A stretch of DNA of 64,000 nt from Cryptomeria japonica (GCF_030272615.1 NC_081412.1:692054083-692118082); one strand, 5' to 3'; counted from the stretch's first letter, positions 24,840 to 36,008 are shown. The notes: generated by a model from the sequence alone, not told the origin. Program-made: numbers and translations.

Positions 24840-25800
24840 CATTAGCACTCTCAATGATCTTTTGCAATCTTTTGTTAAAACATCTATATACCTTTCTCTT
24901 AGATGAATAACCAAGAAATATTCCTTCATCACTTCTAGGATCAAATTTACTAATATATGCATCTCTCCTAATATAACATTTGCTTCCAAATATTCTGAAG
25001 TACTTAAGAGTAGGAGTATTACCAAACCATAGTACATAAGGGGTCTTACCGGTTTCACCTTTAATTTGAACTCAGTTGAAAGTGTAAATTGTTGTATTCA
25101 CTGCTTCTCTCCAATACACATGAGGTAGATTTGCTTCCAATATCATGCTTCTAGCTACTTCCAGAATAGTTCTATTCTTTCTTTCCACAATCCCATTCTA
25201 CTGAGGTGTCCGAGGTGCCAATAGTTGTCTTTTGATTCCATTCACTTCACAAAATGTATTAAATTCCTTTGATTTTAATTCTCCTTCTTGATCTGATCTC
25301 AAACATTTGATTTTCTTACTAGTTTTATTTTCTACCATTGCCTTGAACAATTTGAATTTTACAAAAGCTTCTGATTTCTCCTTGAGAAAAGTAACCCAAC
25401 ACATTCTAGAATAATCATCAATAATTAGCATAAAGTATCTATCTCCCTGTACACTTCTTGTTCTTTCCGGACCACACAAGTTAGTATGGATTAAATCAAG
25501 AACATTATTGGATTTCTCAGAAATACTCTTAAAAGTTGTTCTAAATTGCTTTCCCATTTGACATTCCTTAGATACCGGATTATGAGATTTCACAATCTTA
25601 GGTAAATCTCTTACTTCCTTAGTTGAACTGATCTTTACAATGCAATAAAAATTTACAGGAAAAAGTCTCTTATGCCATAACCAACTTTCATCAATATGTG
25701 CAATCAAGCATGTCTTATCATTGTTGTTCAAATGAAAGATATTACCTTTAGTCAGATTACCAGTTGCAATTTCCGATCCAGTTTTGTTTCTGATTTTGCA
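24840..25800 (-). pseudogene. pol: Element B integrase, broken
   Basis: Integrase inserts the cDNA into the genome. The N-terminal zinc region reads LWHKRLFPVNF and VSKECQMGKQF, so the expected His of LGHVNF and the first Cys of the CxxC pair are lost. In the core the usual HTDLCGP reads HTNLCGP (first catalytic Asp to Asn), the second motif reads LRSDQEGEL, and after PRTPQ a TAG stop (25198) precedes NGIVERKNRT, which holds the catalytic Glu. The trace continues to about 24840 with the KCKSYVLWFG-type C-terminal region. This protein could not work even if the stop were bypassed. Confidence 0.88.
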
Positions 25801-25821
25801 TTTACCATTCTTGAATTATAA

Positions 25822-27177
25822 CTAAAATCCCTTTTCAACTAATTGACCAACACTCAAAAGATTATGCTTCAAACCTTCAACATAGTAAACATTTTTAGTA
25901 TTTTGCTTACCATCCAAGGATATAGTGCCTTTTCCTTCGATTAAACAAGCTTTATCATCACCAAATCTTACTAGACCTCCATTGAATTCCTGAAAAGACG
26001 AGAATTTACTCTTATCACCAGTCATATGATATGAACATCCAAAATCTATGATCCATTCATCCTTTTCCTCAATTTTAGCTGTCAGGGCCTGCTCTACCTG
26101 TGGAACAGTAGGTGTCGGTGAATCTTCTTTTATTACAACAAAAGCCCATCCATTGTCTGTCGCTTCTTCATCAGAATCATTAGTAACTCCCTCATCAACA
26201 TAGTAACAAGATTTGTCTCTATTTTTCTTAAATCTGTATCTCTGATATTTAGGGTTAGGCTTATATGTTGTTTTAGATTCTTCTCTCAATATTGCATGTC
26301 TATCAGGACATCTAGATGCCATATGACCAACTTTATTGCAATTAAAACATTTAAATGGTGTTTTACCTTCATACTTACTTCCAACTGGACCTTTAGGCAT
26401 TTTCCTTGCAAATAGTGCTTCAAGTTCTTCTAGTTCTTCATTTTCCCTTCTCACATCTTCAAGTTCTTTTGTATAAAGTGATTTCCAATCAGATTTGTCA
26501 GATGATGATGATGATGCTACAGATGATGATGCTCTGGAGGCTAAATTTGTCTTGATTGTAGCAAATGGACCAAATTCCTTAAGCTCAAATGCTGAAAATT
26601 TTCCAACCAAGGTATCTCTAGATACTGATGTATTAGGCATTGTTCTCAACTCATTAATAGCAGTTACTTTCATTTTGTATGCCAGTGGAAATGCTCTTAA
26701 AAATTTAGAAACAATTTCTTCTTCACTTAAGGATCCTCCACAATATTGTATTCCTAAAACAATTTCATTAACTCTTTCCATAAAAGCAAAAATTCTTTCA
26801 TCTTCTTCCATTTTCAAATTTTCATACCTGACCCGGAAGCATTTCAGTTTTGCAATTTTGACAGTGGTGTCTCCTTCATTCAATGTCTCCAATTTATCCC
26901 AAATAGCCTTAGCAGTAGATTGGTCTAATAATCCCATGATTTGTTGATCTGACAATGAGCTCAAAAGTGCTTCTCTTGCTTTGCAATCATTCTCCTAATC
27001 TTTCCCCAATGTTGGTGGATTAGGTTGATTCGGTGTAGGACCAACATAGCCATTCCTTGTAACTTCCCATATGTCTATTCCAATGCAATTCAGATGTGTT
27101 TCCATTATGATCTTCCATATAACATAGTTAGTTCCATCAAGTTTCAGACTGTCCTTCCTGAAAATGTTAGCTGCCAT
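25822..27177 (-). pseudogene. gag: Element B gag and protease, one in-frame stop
   Basis: Gag starts at ATG 27177 (MAANIFRKDSLKLDGTNYVI), 57 bp inside the LTR/PBS. One TAG at about 26995 splits it. The frame is otherwise continuous to 25822. Domains in order: N-terminal copia gag (to about residue 60), the central helical gag region (MGLLDQSTAKAIWDKL to about 26560), a Ser-rich linker, one intact CCHC zinc knuckle (CFNCNKVGHMASRC, about 26330-26370) and the aspartic protease start. The active-site motif reads WIIDFGCSYHMTG where DSG is usual. The ORF ends in the pre-integrase LLSVGQLVEKGF, then TAA. Contrast with ORF1 of A, C, E and F, which have four or five knuckles. Confidence 0.92.
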
Positions 27178-27234
27178 AAGATCTCCTCAAGTTGTTAGGC
27201 TTCTGCAAAAAGAGGACTAAGCTCTGATACCAAT

Positions 27235-28204
27235 TGTTAGGACCCCGAAGGCAACTAAGGGGGGGTGAATCAGTTGTTTATTAATTTCTCCCCAAATATA
27301 ACTTACTTCAACTTAATACTTAATACCGGTAAACCAAACTTAATGTCGGTGAACAGATTAACAGTTAATATTAATACCGATGAAAGATAATGTATGAAAC
27401 AGAAAGAGAAACAACATCCACAACACATAACATAGATATTTTAATGTGGAAAACCTGTAAGGGGAAAAACCACGGTGGGAAACCTTACCCACAATCAGAT
27501 GATACTACTGCAGATGGTATGTGTATACAAATGGGGTCTACACATGTAGAAAGGCCAACCGCCTAAAGCACACTGCTCAAATGGGAGTCGCAATGACTAT
27601 AGTAGGATGGTTAAATCCTAGAATAATGTACTATTCAAAATAGCATCTCCAATGCTGGATTCAGTACCGATTAAGCTCTGACAAACACCTTCAAACCTTC
27701 CTTGAACCTTCTCTATGGTATTCTCAAGTGATCTTTAATATTCACACATACCATGTTATATTACCATACCATAACCTTACATACCATGTCTCATCTCCTA
27801 TATCTCATCAATTGAGATCTTACATATATACAAAACCTAAGACCAAATGTGTAGGTCGACTCACTAAGAATATTACAATTAAATCAATTACAAATAAGTC
27901 TTGATGTGATGCATCATGTCGGCTCAATACATTTACAACAATATCCAATCAATAAATTATCTCCATAACATGTTGTGATGATCTGGAATAGATAATGCAT
28001 ACCAGTCCATAACCTAGACCAATTTGCTAGTAACAACAAATATGTCAATTCGACTAGACCATTAACCAAAATACCAAAACCAAGTATCCAAACCATGTCT
28101 TTGACATAATCAAGTGATCTCCATATGATAACAAGTCATCACCAGTGTCAGTGTATAATATATTGGTGACTACATGCATAAGTCACTGAACTTGCCGGTG
28201 AACA
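27235..28204 (-). repeat. 5' LTR of element B, main part (interrupted by C)
   Basis: In element sense this is the downstream 970 bp of the LTR, ending GGGGTCCTAACA at 27235 next to the PBS ATTGGTATCAGAGC. The upstream 92 bp are found at 34834-34925. It matches 21664-22751 throughout. The last five bases on the plus strand, GAACA (28200-28204), are the duplicated target of element C. Confidence 0.93.
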
Positions 28205-29012
28205 TGTTGGCATTCTACACTCTTATGAGAATAGTTGGTGTTGTCATTGATGGCAACCATCTGGAAACCTTCTAGCATTCATCTAGTAAGCCACTGGAAG
28301 GCACCAACACTGGCATAGATATCTGCATACACTGACAGACACTTCACCGATAGCTGCAACAATGCATACCGGCACCCCAACCAATAGGGAATAAACTTTT
28401 GTTTATTATATTTAAATGTAATTATCTTTTGTAAAGTCAGCATGGCATATTGTAAAATACTCATATATATGTATGAGATCTTATAGGTCATTTTGTTGAG
28501 AAGGTAGTATGCATGGAGAGAATATATGGATTATATTTTGTATAAGGAGATATAGTTGACAACGAAGGTTTTGGTTATAGATTGAGCTTAAACTGGTATT
28601 GAACCTGGCATAGTTGATGTTGATTTGAAGTAGTACATTGTATTGGATTTCATAATCCACTTTTGTAGTCAGTGTGACTCTTATTGAGCAGTGAGCTCTA
28701 GGCAGTTGGCCTTCTTGCATGTGCAGGCCTCTCATTGTAAGTAATATTTATTCATTGGCCAGTGAGTGAACATTGTGGGTCACAAATCCCACCGAGGTTT
28801 TTCCCACACCAGGTTTCCTCATTAAACATCTTGTGTTATGGTGTGTTTTCTATGCTATCTTTATTGTTCATGTTTACTGCATTAATTCTTATTTACCAAT
28901 ACACTGTTTTGGGATGCAAAGTTCATAATAAGTTTAAATATTCTGCTAACCGGTTAGATACTGATTCACCCCCCCCCCCTCAATATCTTTGGGACTGTCA
29001 TTAATCCTAACA
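28205..29012 (+). repeat. 5' LTR of element C (808 bp)
   Basis: It starts TGTTGGCATTCTACACTC and ends TTAATCCTAACA. A TATATA run at about 28463 lies at a suitable place for a promoter, and the shared core (GTGGGTCACAAATCCCACC then GAGGTTTTTCCC) is at about 28776-28812. The U5 poly-C run is 11 (28969-28979), against 21 in the 3' LTR. Confidence 0.94.
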
Positions 29013-29083
29013 ATTGGTATCAGAGCCTGGTCCTCTATTTTCAAAAGCCTAATAGCTTGAGGAAGATTCAGACACTGGTATAG

Positions 29084-30196
29084 ATGGAGAATTTAAGAAA
29101 ACAATTGGAAGGAGCTCTTGTAGACTATGATGCAGAGAAGTTGAAGAATATCAAATTTGAAGATGATCTGAGGACTGCACATGAATTCATTCAAGGACTT
29201 TAGGATAATCTTACTATATCTCGAAATATAAGAAAAGAACTTCATGAGAAGATGCAAAATGATAATGATGAAAAGGAAACTCTTAATGAACTTGTGAACA
29301 AGTTGAGACAAGAAAACAGTACTATGAAGAATGAAATGCAAGATATGAATATGAGGTTTTATAAAGACATTGAAGACAGGAAGTAGAATGAAGATGACTT
29401 GACTAGGAGACTCAATGATGCTAGAAATAAAAATCTAAGACTCAGTCATGAAAATGATATGTTGAAGACAGATCTGATTCACATGCAACATGATAAAACT
29501 GAGCTTATGAGACAAAAAAGAATTTTGGAAAATGAGTTGGCTACTGTAAATCAACACAAAGAGAAATTCAAGAAAAGTTCAGAGGAATTTGATAATATGC
29601 TGAAAAGTTGGAAACCTAATGGAGATACAAATGGACTTGGATTTGAAGTTGGATAAAGTTCTGGTACTGCAAACAATCACGATCATAGTAAACTGGTAAG
29701 ACAACCTAATGCTTACAAATTCAATGTGAAATCCTTTAACTGTAACAAGTATGGTCATAGAGAAAATTAGTGTAGATCTAGAAACAATCAGAACATTAAT
29801 GCACCCACCGGTCAATGTTCCAAATGCAACAAAGTTGGTCATAATTCAGAAAACTGCAGAATGAATGTGAGATGCTATGTTTGTGGAAGATTTGGGCACT
29901 TATCTAAACAATGCAGAACACAAACCAACATAGGATATGGAAAGGGTATTCAGAAGAATAATGTGACTTGTTATGCTTGAAACAAGATTGGACATATTGC
30001 AAAATTTTGTAGAAGCAAGACTTCACCAACAAATAATAAAGGATCCAGTTTGAAAGGCAAAGAAAAGGTAGATGAGGTAAAGTAGGAATATTCAAAACAA
30101 TGGATTAGGAAGACAGATCAGAATGTTGATGAGACTATTTATTCACCAGTAGAACAGAGTATTACTCCACTGACAGGAGATTCTTCATCCAACTGA
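29084..30196 (+). pseudogene. Element C ORF1: coiled-coil protein with four zinc knuckles (gag-like), six stops
   Basis: A 371-codon reading frame from ATG 29084 to TGA 30194, in one frame with about six internal stops and no frameshift. Residues about 1-190 form a long heptad-rich coiled coil (for example NDARNKNLRLSHENDMLKTD). A linker with GLGFEVG follows, then four knuckles: SFNCNKYGHRE (first Cys lost), CSKCNKVGHNSENC (intact), CYVCGRFGHLSKQC (intact) and CYA-stop-NKIGHIAKFC (TGC to TGA). The likely role is RNA binding and particle assembly. E's ORF1 is 372 codons with the same order, so the architecture is conserved. Copia gag usually has one knuckle and is fused to pol; this is separate and knuckle-rich. 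Confidence 0.85.
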
Positions 30197-30498
30197 GAAG
30201 TAACCCTTTGGGGGTATTGCAACAAATTGAATATCATGCAGATTACCCTTGGTTGATGGTGAGAAGATATATTTCTTCTTTACCGATAGATGTGTTAAGT
30301 TTTCACTTAACCGACAAGCATTCAATGCGGTTGTTGACAGAAAAGTCATTATAAATCATCGGATTTCCCTCATTTTTGATTCACCGAGCATTCAAATAAA
30401 CAGAGTGCAAAAACTGAGAAAAGGCATTCAAGGTGAAGGTGTGAAGCGATTTCTTTCAAGCATTCATACATTATCATGCAGCTAAAGGTATTTTTCAA
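30197..30498 (+). promoter_or_regulatory. Element C leader between ORF1 and ORF2
   Basis: About 300 bp with no ORF. Just before the ORF2 ATG it holds AAAGGTATTT (30484-30493), which recurs before ORF2 in A (18534-18543) and E (47012-47020). Upstream, CACCGAGCATTCAA and an A/G-rich stretch (GAGAAAAGGCATTCAAGG) also recur in E's leader. The spacer may hold a promoter, a splice site or a translation signal for ORF2. Confidence 0.5.
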
Positions 30499-33400
30499 AT
30501 GGCTTCTTCTTCTACTCCCAAATGTATTGCGAACCCTACTATTGTGGAAAACGTAAAACGCCCTAGGCCCGTGTTTAAAATTATTCCCGAAGTAGCTAAG
30601 CAAGATGATTCCATAGGAGCATTTTTGAAGATTCCTAAAGGTGTAGCTTATGCTAAAGACCCTAAGATATATATACATTGCAACATTGAAGAATTAGGTT
30701 GTGCAAAATTGTTGAAAATGTTTAGAAGTGTAATTTGTGATGAAAATGGCACTATCAAACCTAAACACAAGATTGTGGAGACTTTAGGTTTTGTTGAAAT
30801 ATTGAATATCCCTGAATTTCTAGAAGAAGTAGTGAGAATTGTCCTAAGTAGGGCACATGGAGAATTTCTATTGTTAGAATCTGTCCGCAAATTCACCCAA
30901 CAAGAAATTAAGGTAGTAACTGGTTTACCCTCAACCGGTAGTAGACCAGACAAAACAAAGAAAGTTCCTAACAATAAAGTAATGAACCTAACTAGAGCAA
31001 CATCTGACAGTAGATCACTAAGAGTGAATGACATCAAGGACATCAATGTGAGATTCATAAGTATGATACTTGGTTACAAGACTACACATGCAAATAGACT
31101 TAATTCAGTTTCTAGTCTTTGTATTAATAGTGCTTATGAAATGGTCAACAAAAATGTGATGATTGATGTGTGTGAATGGCTGAAAGATGAACTCATACAT
31201 AATTTGAAAAAGATTAAAGGAGATAAGAAAGGGACATTTCATTTTGGTAATCTTAATGCTGTATTTCACAAAGGAAATCCCAGTATAGGACAGAAAGACT
31301 TTGGATATGACATACTAGTAGGAAAAAAATTATAGGAAACTTTTACCAGCATGGGAACTGCAAAGGACAACAATATAACTGAATATTTCTAAGTTTTTCA
31401 AGCTAAAATGAAAACTAGAGAAAGACTACTGCAAAGTGTAGTGGACAAATATGATAAAGAAATGTGTTTTGTCATCAAGAAGGATGAGACATGGATGGAA
31501 GTTGTACTTCCTAGAATTGTATGGGTAACTAAAATGGGTTATGAGGCAGATCTCAATATTATTGAGACATATGCAAAAGCTTTGTTAGATGCACCAAGAG
31601 AACCAACATAAGAAGTTTTTGGTAGTGCAGAAACAATTGAAAGTGATGTGAAAATAATAAAACAAAGGAAGAGAAGAGAAAATTATATTAGGGATGCATC
31701 AAAGCAGGTAAAGGAAATCAAAGAAAATGTTATGAACATTACTGGTATATCGGCTAGTGAGCTGGAAGGACTGCAACTGGAGGCACACATTTCACTGGTT
31801 GGCACATCTTCTGACAGTGAGATACCAGTTGAATTCAAAAGAGTTGAAAGGAAGAGAAAACCTTCACCTGTACCCTCTCCTCCATCCAAAAGAACAAGGA
31901 CTTTAAGGAAGAAACAATAGGCAATAAGGAAACCGGCTAAGAAACTAGTAAGGAAACTGGCTAAGAAACTAACTCCCAAGAAGAAACATAAACCAGTTAT
32001 ACCTCCATTGGATAATTTGTTGATTGAAATAACTAATGATGGCAATTTGGCTAATGTGAGTAAATTGTATAACACATTTGATGATTCAGATGAGGAAAGC
32101 ATTGAAAATAGTATAATTTTACATCTGGATATATACAAGAAAGTTTTAATTGAAGTTGTGGATGACTTGCCTAATGAAATATATAGAAGGTTAGATGCAA
32201 AGAGGATTATAGTGATGGAACTGGACAAGAAACTAAAAGTGGAAAAACTTCTAGTTGTACATCCAGTTAACTCAAAAGAGGAGATTGATGACCTAATTTG
32301 TGAGGCTAACAGATCCATTTTTGTTAGTGGCCACCAACAAGTTTGATGGCAGGTAGAGTAAATGAGATTGTAGAGGAGATTGCTGATAAATGGGATATCT
32401 TTTTTGTGGAAAAGGAAAAACAAGAGGAATTGAACCGACCAAATAAAACATTCAAAGTTTATCAAAAGGATAAAGACAAAGGGAAAGGTAAAGTTGGTGG
32501 AATACCGAACATCAAGATAACTGACAATTTGCCACCACCCTTGGATACTGCACTAGTACATACCATTGATCCACCAGTTACTGACATTGAAGGTGTCACA
32601 CATCATAACACTAATCCTGAATCTAAAATACTATTCACCATGAATGTGGATACTCAGGAAGTGAATATTGTTGTGGATAAGGACAGTACAGAGGCTAAGG
32701 TTGATAATGTTGATAGTGGCAACATTGTTGATAAATCGGTAGAGATTGTTGAGGTTGAGATCCCAATAGAGAAAAATTTACAAATAGAGCAATCATTGGA
32801 ATACTAGAATGAATAGTGAAAGTATAGATGCTGGCACAAAGAAACCTACTGAGAAAGAGACACCGATAGTTTATCACATAGAGAAATCTATAGAGGCAGA
32901 GGTACATATTGAGGTAGTGAAACTGGTAATCACTGAGATACCTAAACAATCAAAAAAACCATTCCTAGTTGAAATGCAAACTCAGACTGATCCACCGAAA
33001 GTTAACATAGGAACAATGCTTACAAATATTGGAAGCACATATGTAATTAAGGTAATAGGTCAGACATCCAGTACTTCATCAAGTGAATTCAGACCTACTA
33101 ATGTAACAGAGGTACTCCTAGACTCTATCAAGAAGATAATTGATTGTAATGCATTGGCTTACAAGGCAATTGATGACACCATACCAATTCTTAAATTGAT
33201 TGCACCAAAATGTAACATAGATCATGTAAAGGATTCTTTAGGTAAATTGGACACATTGTCCAGATTCATTAATGACAATGTAATAACAGTTGATAAGGTG
33301 GATGAGGACACCTTTAAAGAGAAAGTTGAAAAGGAGAAGGATAAATTCTATGAGGACACAATAAAGAAGTGCATAGAACACATGAATACACTACTAGCGG

Positions 33401-33875
33401 CACTGAACACTACAATTTTGGAATATAAAGAGTTGTATAGAGAAACATACAAACCACATCTTTTGACACAGGACATAGAAAAGGAAATAAGAAGAGTACA
33501 GAAAGAAATAGATGACATAGCTGATAACATAATTGGTTCATCCAAACCTATATCAGTTATTGAGCAGGAAATAGCAAGTTTTAAGGAGAAATTGGATAAA
33601 TTTGAGAAAGAGAAGGCAAGGATTAAGGCTAATGCCAGAGAACTTAAGTATAAACTTGGTCCCAAATTGGACAACCTTATCTCTCTAAGAAATGAAATCT
33701 CTAAGACATTACTTCAAGGAGAAAGATCACCGGAAGAGCACATGCATCATTTCATCGACACGATCCAATAGAATGAGGCAACCTTAAATGACAGCAACAT
33801 ATTCATGCAGAGTCTAAATTTGGTTTTGGCAGACATATTTCAGATTGTAACCAACTGGTTACAAACTTTGAGGTG
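30499..33875 (+). pseudogene. Element C ORF2: large uncharacterised protein, near-intact copy
   Basis: About 1,125 codons from ATG 30499 to TAG at 33873. I do not recognise the family. Region 1 (residues about 1-370) opens MASSSTPKCIANPTIVENVK and has YIHCNIEELG, SRAHGEFLLLE, TQQEIKVVTGLP, FISMILGYKTTHANRLNSV and LPRIVWVTKMGYEAD. Region 2 is a basic stretch (PSKRTRTLRKKQ, then KPAKK repeats, about 31850-31990) that could be a nuclear signal. Region 3 (32008-32420) is helical (LIEITNDGNLANVSKLYNTF ... AGRVNEIVEEIADKW). Region 4 is acidic and repetitive. Region 5 (about 33100-33740) is coiled coil. Stops near 31335, 31392, 31611, 31920 and 33771 and two compensating frameshifts (32340, 32807) disable it. 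No signal peptide or membrane helix was seen, so an envelope role is unlikely. Confidence 0.85.
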
Positions 33876-34040
33876 AAATTGTTTTTGCATTCGTTTGACA
33901 ATTTCTAACAACCTTTATCATTGATGTCAAAGGGGAAGTAGTGGAGAGAAAAATGACTATTTAGAGGAGATCACTTGCTCAAGGGGAGCACATCTATTTG
34001 GAACAATTTTTGGATTTTTCTCATGAGTGTTGCCATCAAT

Positions 34041-34055
34041 GCCAAAGGGGGAGAT
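34041..34055 (+). promoter_or_regulatory. Element C polypurine tract
   Basis: GCCAAAGGGGGAGAT directly abuts the 3' LTR start TGTTGG and is the primer for plus-strand DNA synthesis. The longer context GAGTGTTGCCATCAATGCC upstream is identical in elements A and E and nearly so in B, showing that the same priming signal is used by pol-bearing and pol-less elements. Confidence 0.88.
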
Positions 34056-34828
34056 TGTTGGCATTCTACACTCTTATGAGAATAGTTGGTGTTGTCATTG
34101 ATGGCAACCATCTGGAAACCTTCTGGAATTCATCTAGTAAGCCACTGGCACTGGCATAGATATCTACATACACTAACAGACACTTCACCGACAGCGGCAA
34201 CAATGCATACTGGCACCCCAGCCGATAGGGAATAAACTTCTGTTTATTGTATTTAAATATAATTATCTTTTGTAAAGCTAAAATGACATATTGTAAAAGA
34301 CTCATATATATGTATGAGATCTTATAGGTCATTTTGTTGAGAAGGTAGTATGCATGGAGATAATATATGGATGATATTTTGTATAAGGAGATATAGTTGA
34401 CAGTGAAGGTTTTGGTGAACTTGGCATAGTTGATGCTGATTTGAAGTAGTACATTGTATTGGATTTCATGGTCCACTTTTTTAGTTAGTGTGACTCTTAT
34501 TGAGCAATGAGCTCTAGGAAGTTGGCCTTCCTGCATGTGCAGGCCCCTTATTGTAAGTACTATTTATTCATTGGCCAGTGAGTGAATACTGTGGGTCACA
34601 AATCCCATCGAGGTTTCCTCATTAAACATCTTGTGTTATGGTGTGTTTTCTAAGATGTCTTTATTGTTCATGTTTACTGCATTAATTCTTAATTACCGAT
34701 ACACTATTTTGGGATGCAAAGTTCATAATAAGTTTAAATATTCTGCTAACTGGTTAGATACTAATTCACCCCCCCCCCCCCCCCCCCCCGCCCTCTCAGT
34801 TTCTTTGGGACTGCCATTAATCCTAATA
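34056..34828 (+). repeat. 3' LTR of element C (773 bp)
   Basis: It starts TGTTGGCATTCTACACTC and ends TTAATCCTAATA, where the 5' LTR has CCTAACA. Compared with the 5' LTR it lacks about 30 bp near 34160-34420 and the TTTTTCCCACACC part of the core motif at about 34613. Its U5 poly-C run is 21 bases (34769-34789). Confidence 0.94.
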
Positions 34829-34833
34829 GAACA

Positions 34834-34925
34834 CAATGTGCTGGTTCAACATAACCAAAGATCTCCAAAAGGATAAGTGTTGACATCAATGACAAAACTA
34901 ATGCAACACATCCATAATACCAACA
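34834..34925 (-). repeat. 5' LTR of element B, U3-end fragment
   Basis: The remaining 92 bp of B's 5' LTR beyond element C; in element sense it starts TGTTGGTATTATGG at 34925. It matches 22658-22751 of the 3' LTR (GTGCTGGTTCAACATAACC and AGTGTTGACATCAATG are shared). The next five bases, CATAT, are B's duplicated target. Confidence 0.92.
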
Positions 34926-34930
34926 CATAT

Positions 34931-35745
34931 AAACCGGTAAACAAATAAATATATAACAAGAAGCAAATGAACCATCCACATAAATGAACACCATAACACA
35001 CATAATTTATACGTGGAAAACCTCAAAGAGGAAAAACAACGATGGGATTTGTTACCCACAATATCAGTTCACTGGCCATATGAAAAGATATTACATATAA
35101 TAGGGGCCTACACATGCAGGAAGGCACACTGCCTAGAGCATATTGCTCATCACTAAAGAGCCTCACTGACTATAAGCTTTCTACTAAAGTAAATTACTGA
35201 AAATGAACTCAAGAATGCATCTGCTATGCCAAATAGAGTTCTGGTTCTGGCTCTACTCTGTACCAGTTCATAAACCTTGAACTACTACTGGTACCTCTTC
35301 TCCTCCAAGAATGCTTTCCAAGCTATCTACAAATCATTGCATGGTATAAAATTCCCATACAAAATGATTTCATACATATATTTTGCATTATACAGTTCTT
35401 CTATATTCTCCTATATCTACACATTTCATATATCTCATGTTTTCAAAATGACCTAGCAAACTAACCTATATACCCATTACAAAAAACATGCCTTATGTTG
35501 CCTTACAATACATTTACAAAAGATATTCAATTTCGGCCTTGACAATAATTACAAAGTGATTTATTAAGTAAATCCTCCTTGATGTCGGCTTCCTTCAAGT
35601 ACTGATGTTGGTGTCGGTGTAGCCCTGAATGCTCCAAAGCTGGTATCTATTGGTATATGCTTCCTAGTGCTGGTATATGACTTCCATCTAATCTTGTTGC
35701 CATCAGTGACAACAAAAAGGAACCAATGAGTGTCAATTGCCAACA
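34931..35745 (-). repeat. 3' LTR of element E, main part
   Basis: 815 bp that continue the fragment at 21575-21663 once B is removed; together they make 904 bp against 897 bp for the 5' LTR (48560-49456). In element sense it starts TGTTGGCAATTGACACTC at 35745. The shared core motif is at about 35008-35060. The polypurine tract follows at 35746-35762. Confidence 0.93.
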
Positions 35746-36008
35746 ATCTCCCCCTTTGGCATTGATGGCAACACTCATGTGAAAAATGGATTCCCTGTCG
35801 GTATGCTCCCCCTGAGCAATACATTCCATCTGATATCCTGATATCCTTCCCATGTGTTTTTATCTGGTATTCTCTGATATTTTTCATATATATGCATACT
35901 CCCCCTTTGACATTAATGCCAAAGACCGGTGAAATAATTGAAAGATTTTCAGAACAAAAGAATAAATGAATACTGTTAGTTTCACTGGAGCTTAATCATC
36001 TTCAAGAT

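Larger units (their letters stand above)
28205..34828 (+). mobile_element. Element C: pol-less LTR retroelement with ORF1 and ORF2, innermost and best preserved
   Basis: It is flanked by a perfect GAACA duplication (28200-28204 and 34829-34833) inside B's 5' LTR, so it is younger than B. The 5' LTR is 28205-29012 and the 3' LTR 34056-34828. The PBS ATTGGTATCAGAGCC starts at 29013. The polypurine tract CAATGCCAAAGGGGGAGAT ends at 34055. Between the LTRs there are just two genes: ORF1 (29084-30196) and ORF2 (30499-33875). The element is 6,624 bp with nothing inserted in it, so its lack of protease, integrase and RT is not caused by later disruption. It is the reference copy for this family. Confidence 0.95.
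21664..34925 (-). mobile_element. Element B: complete but inactive Ty1/copia (Sirevirus-like) retrotransposon
   Basis: The only stacked element with a polymerase. It is flanked by a perfect CATAT duplication (21659-21663 and 34926-34930). The 3' LTR is 21664-22751; the 5' LTR is 27235-28204 plus 34834-34925, split by element C. The order gag, protease, integrase, RT, RNase H is that of Ty1/copia. The PBS is TGGTATCAGAGC, complementary to initiator-Met tRNA. LTRs over 1 kb and several purine-rich CAAAGGGGGAGA-like tracts before the 3' LTR (22895-22990 and 22752-22770) are features I associate with Sireviruses; that lineage call is inference. Without C it is about 6.63 kb. Confidence 0.92.

Noticed and set aside
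30648-32465. Minus-strand ORFs of 136 and 260 codons opposite element C ORF2
   Set aside because: They are antisense shadows of ORF2, with hydrophobic composition arising from its Lys/Glu-rich coding strand; no independent homologue in A, E or F.
30499-33875. ORF2 as an envelope protein
   Set aside because: Its position after gag is env-like, but there is no signal peptide, transmembrane helix or Cys-rich ectodomain; basic and coiled-coil regions suggest an internal or nuclear protein.
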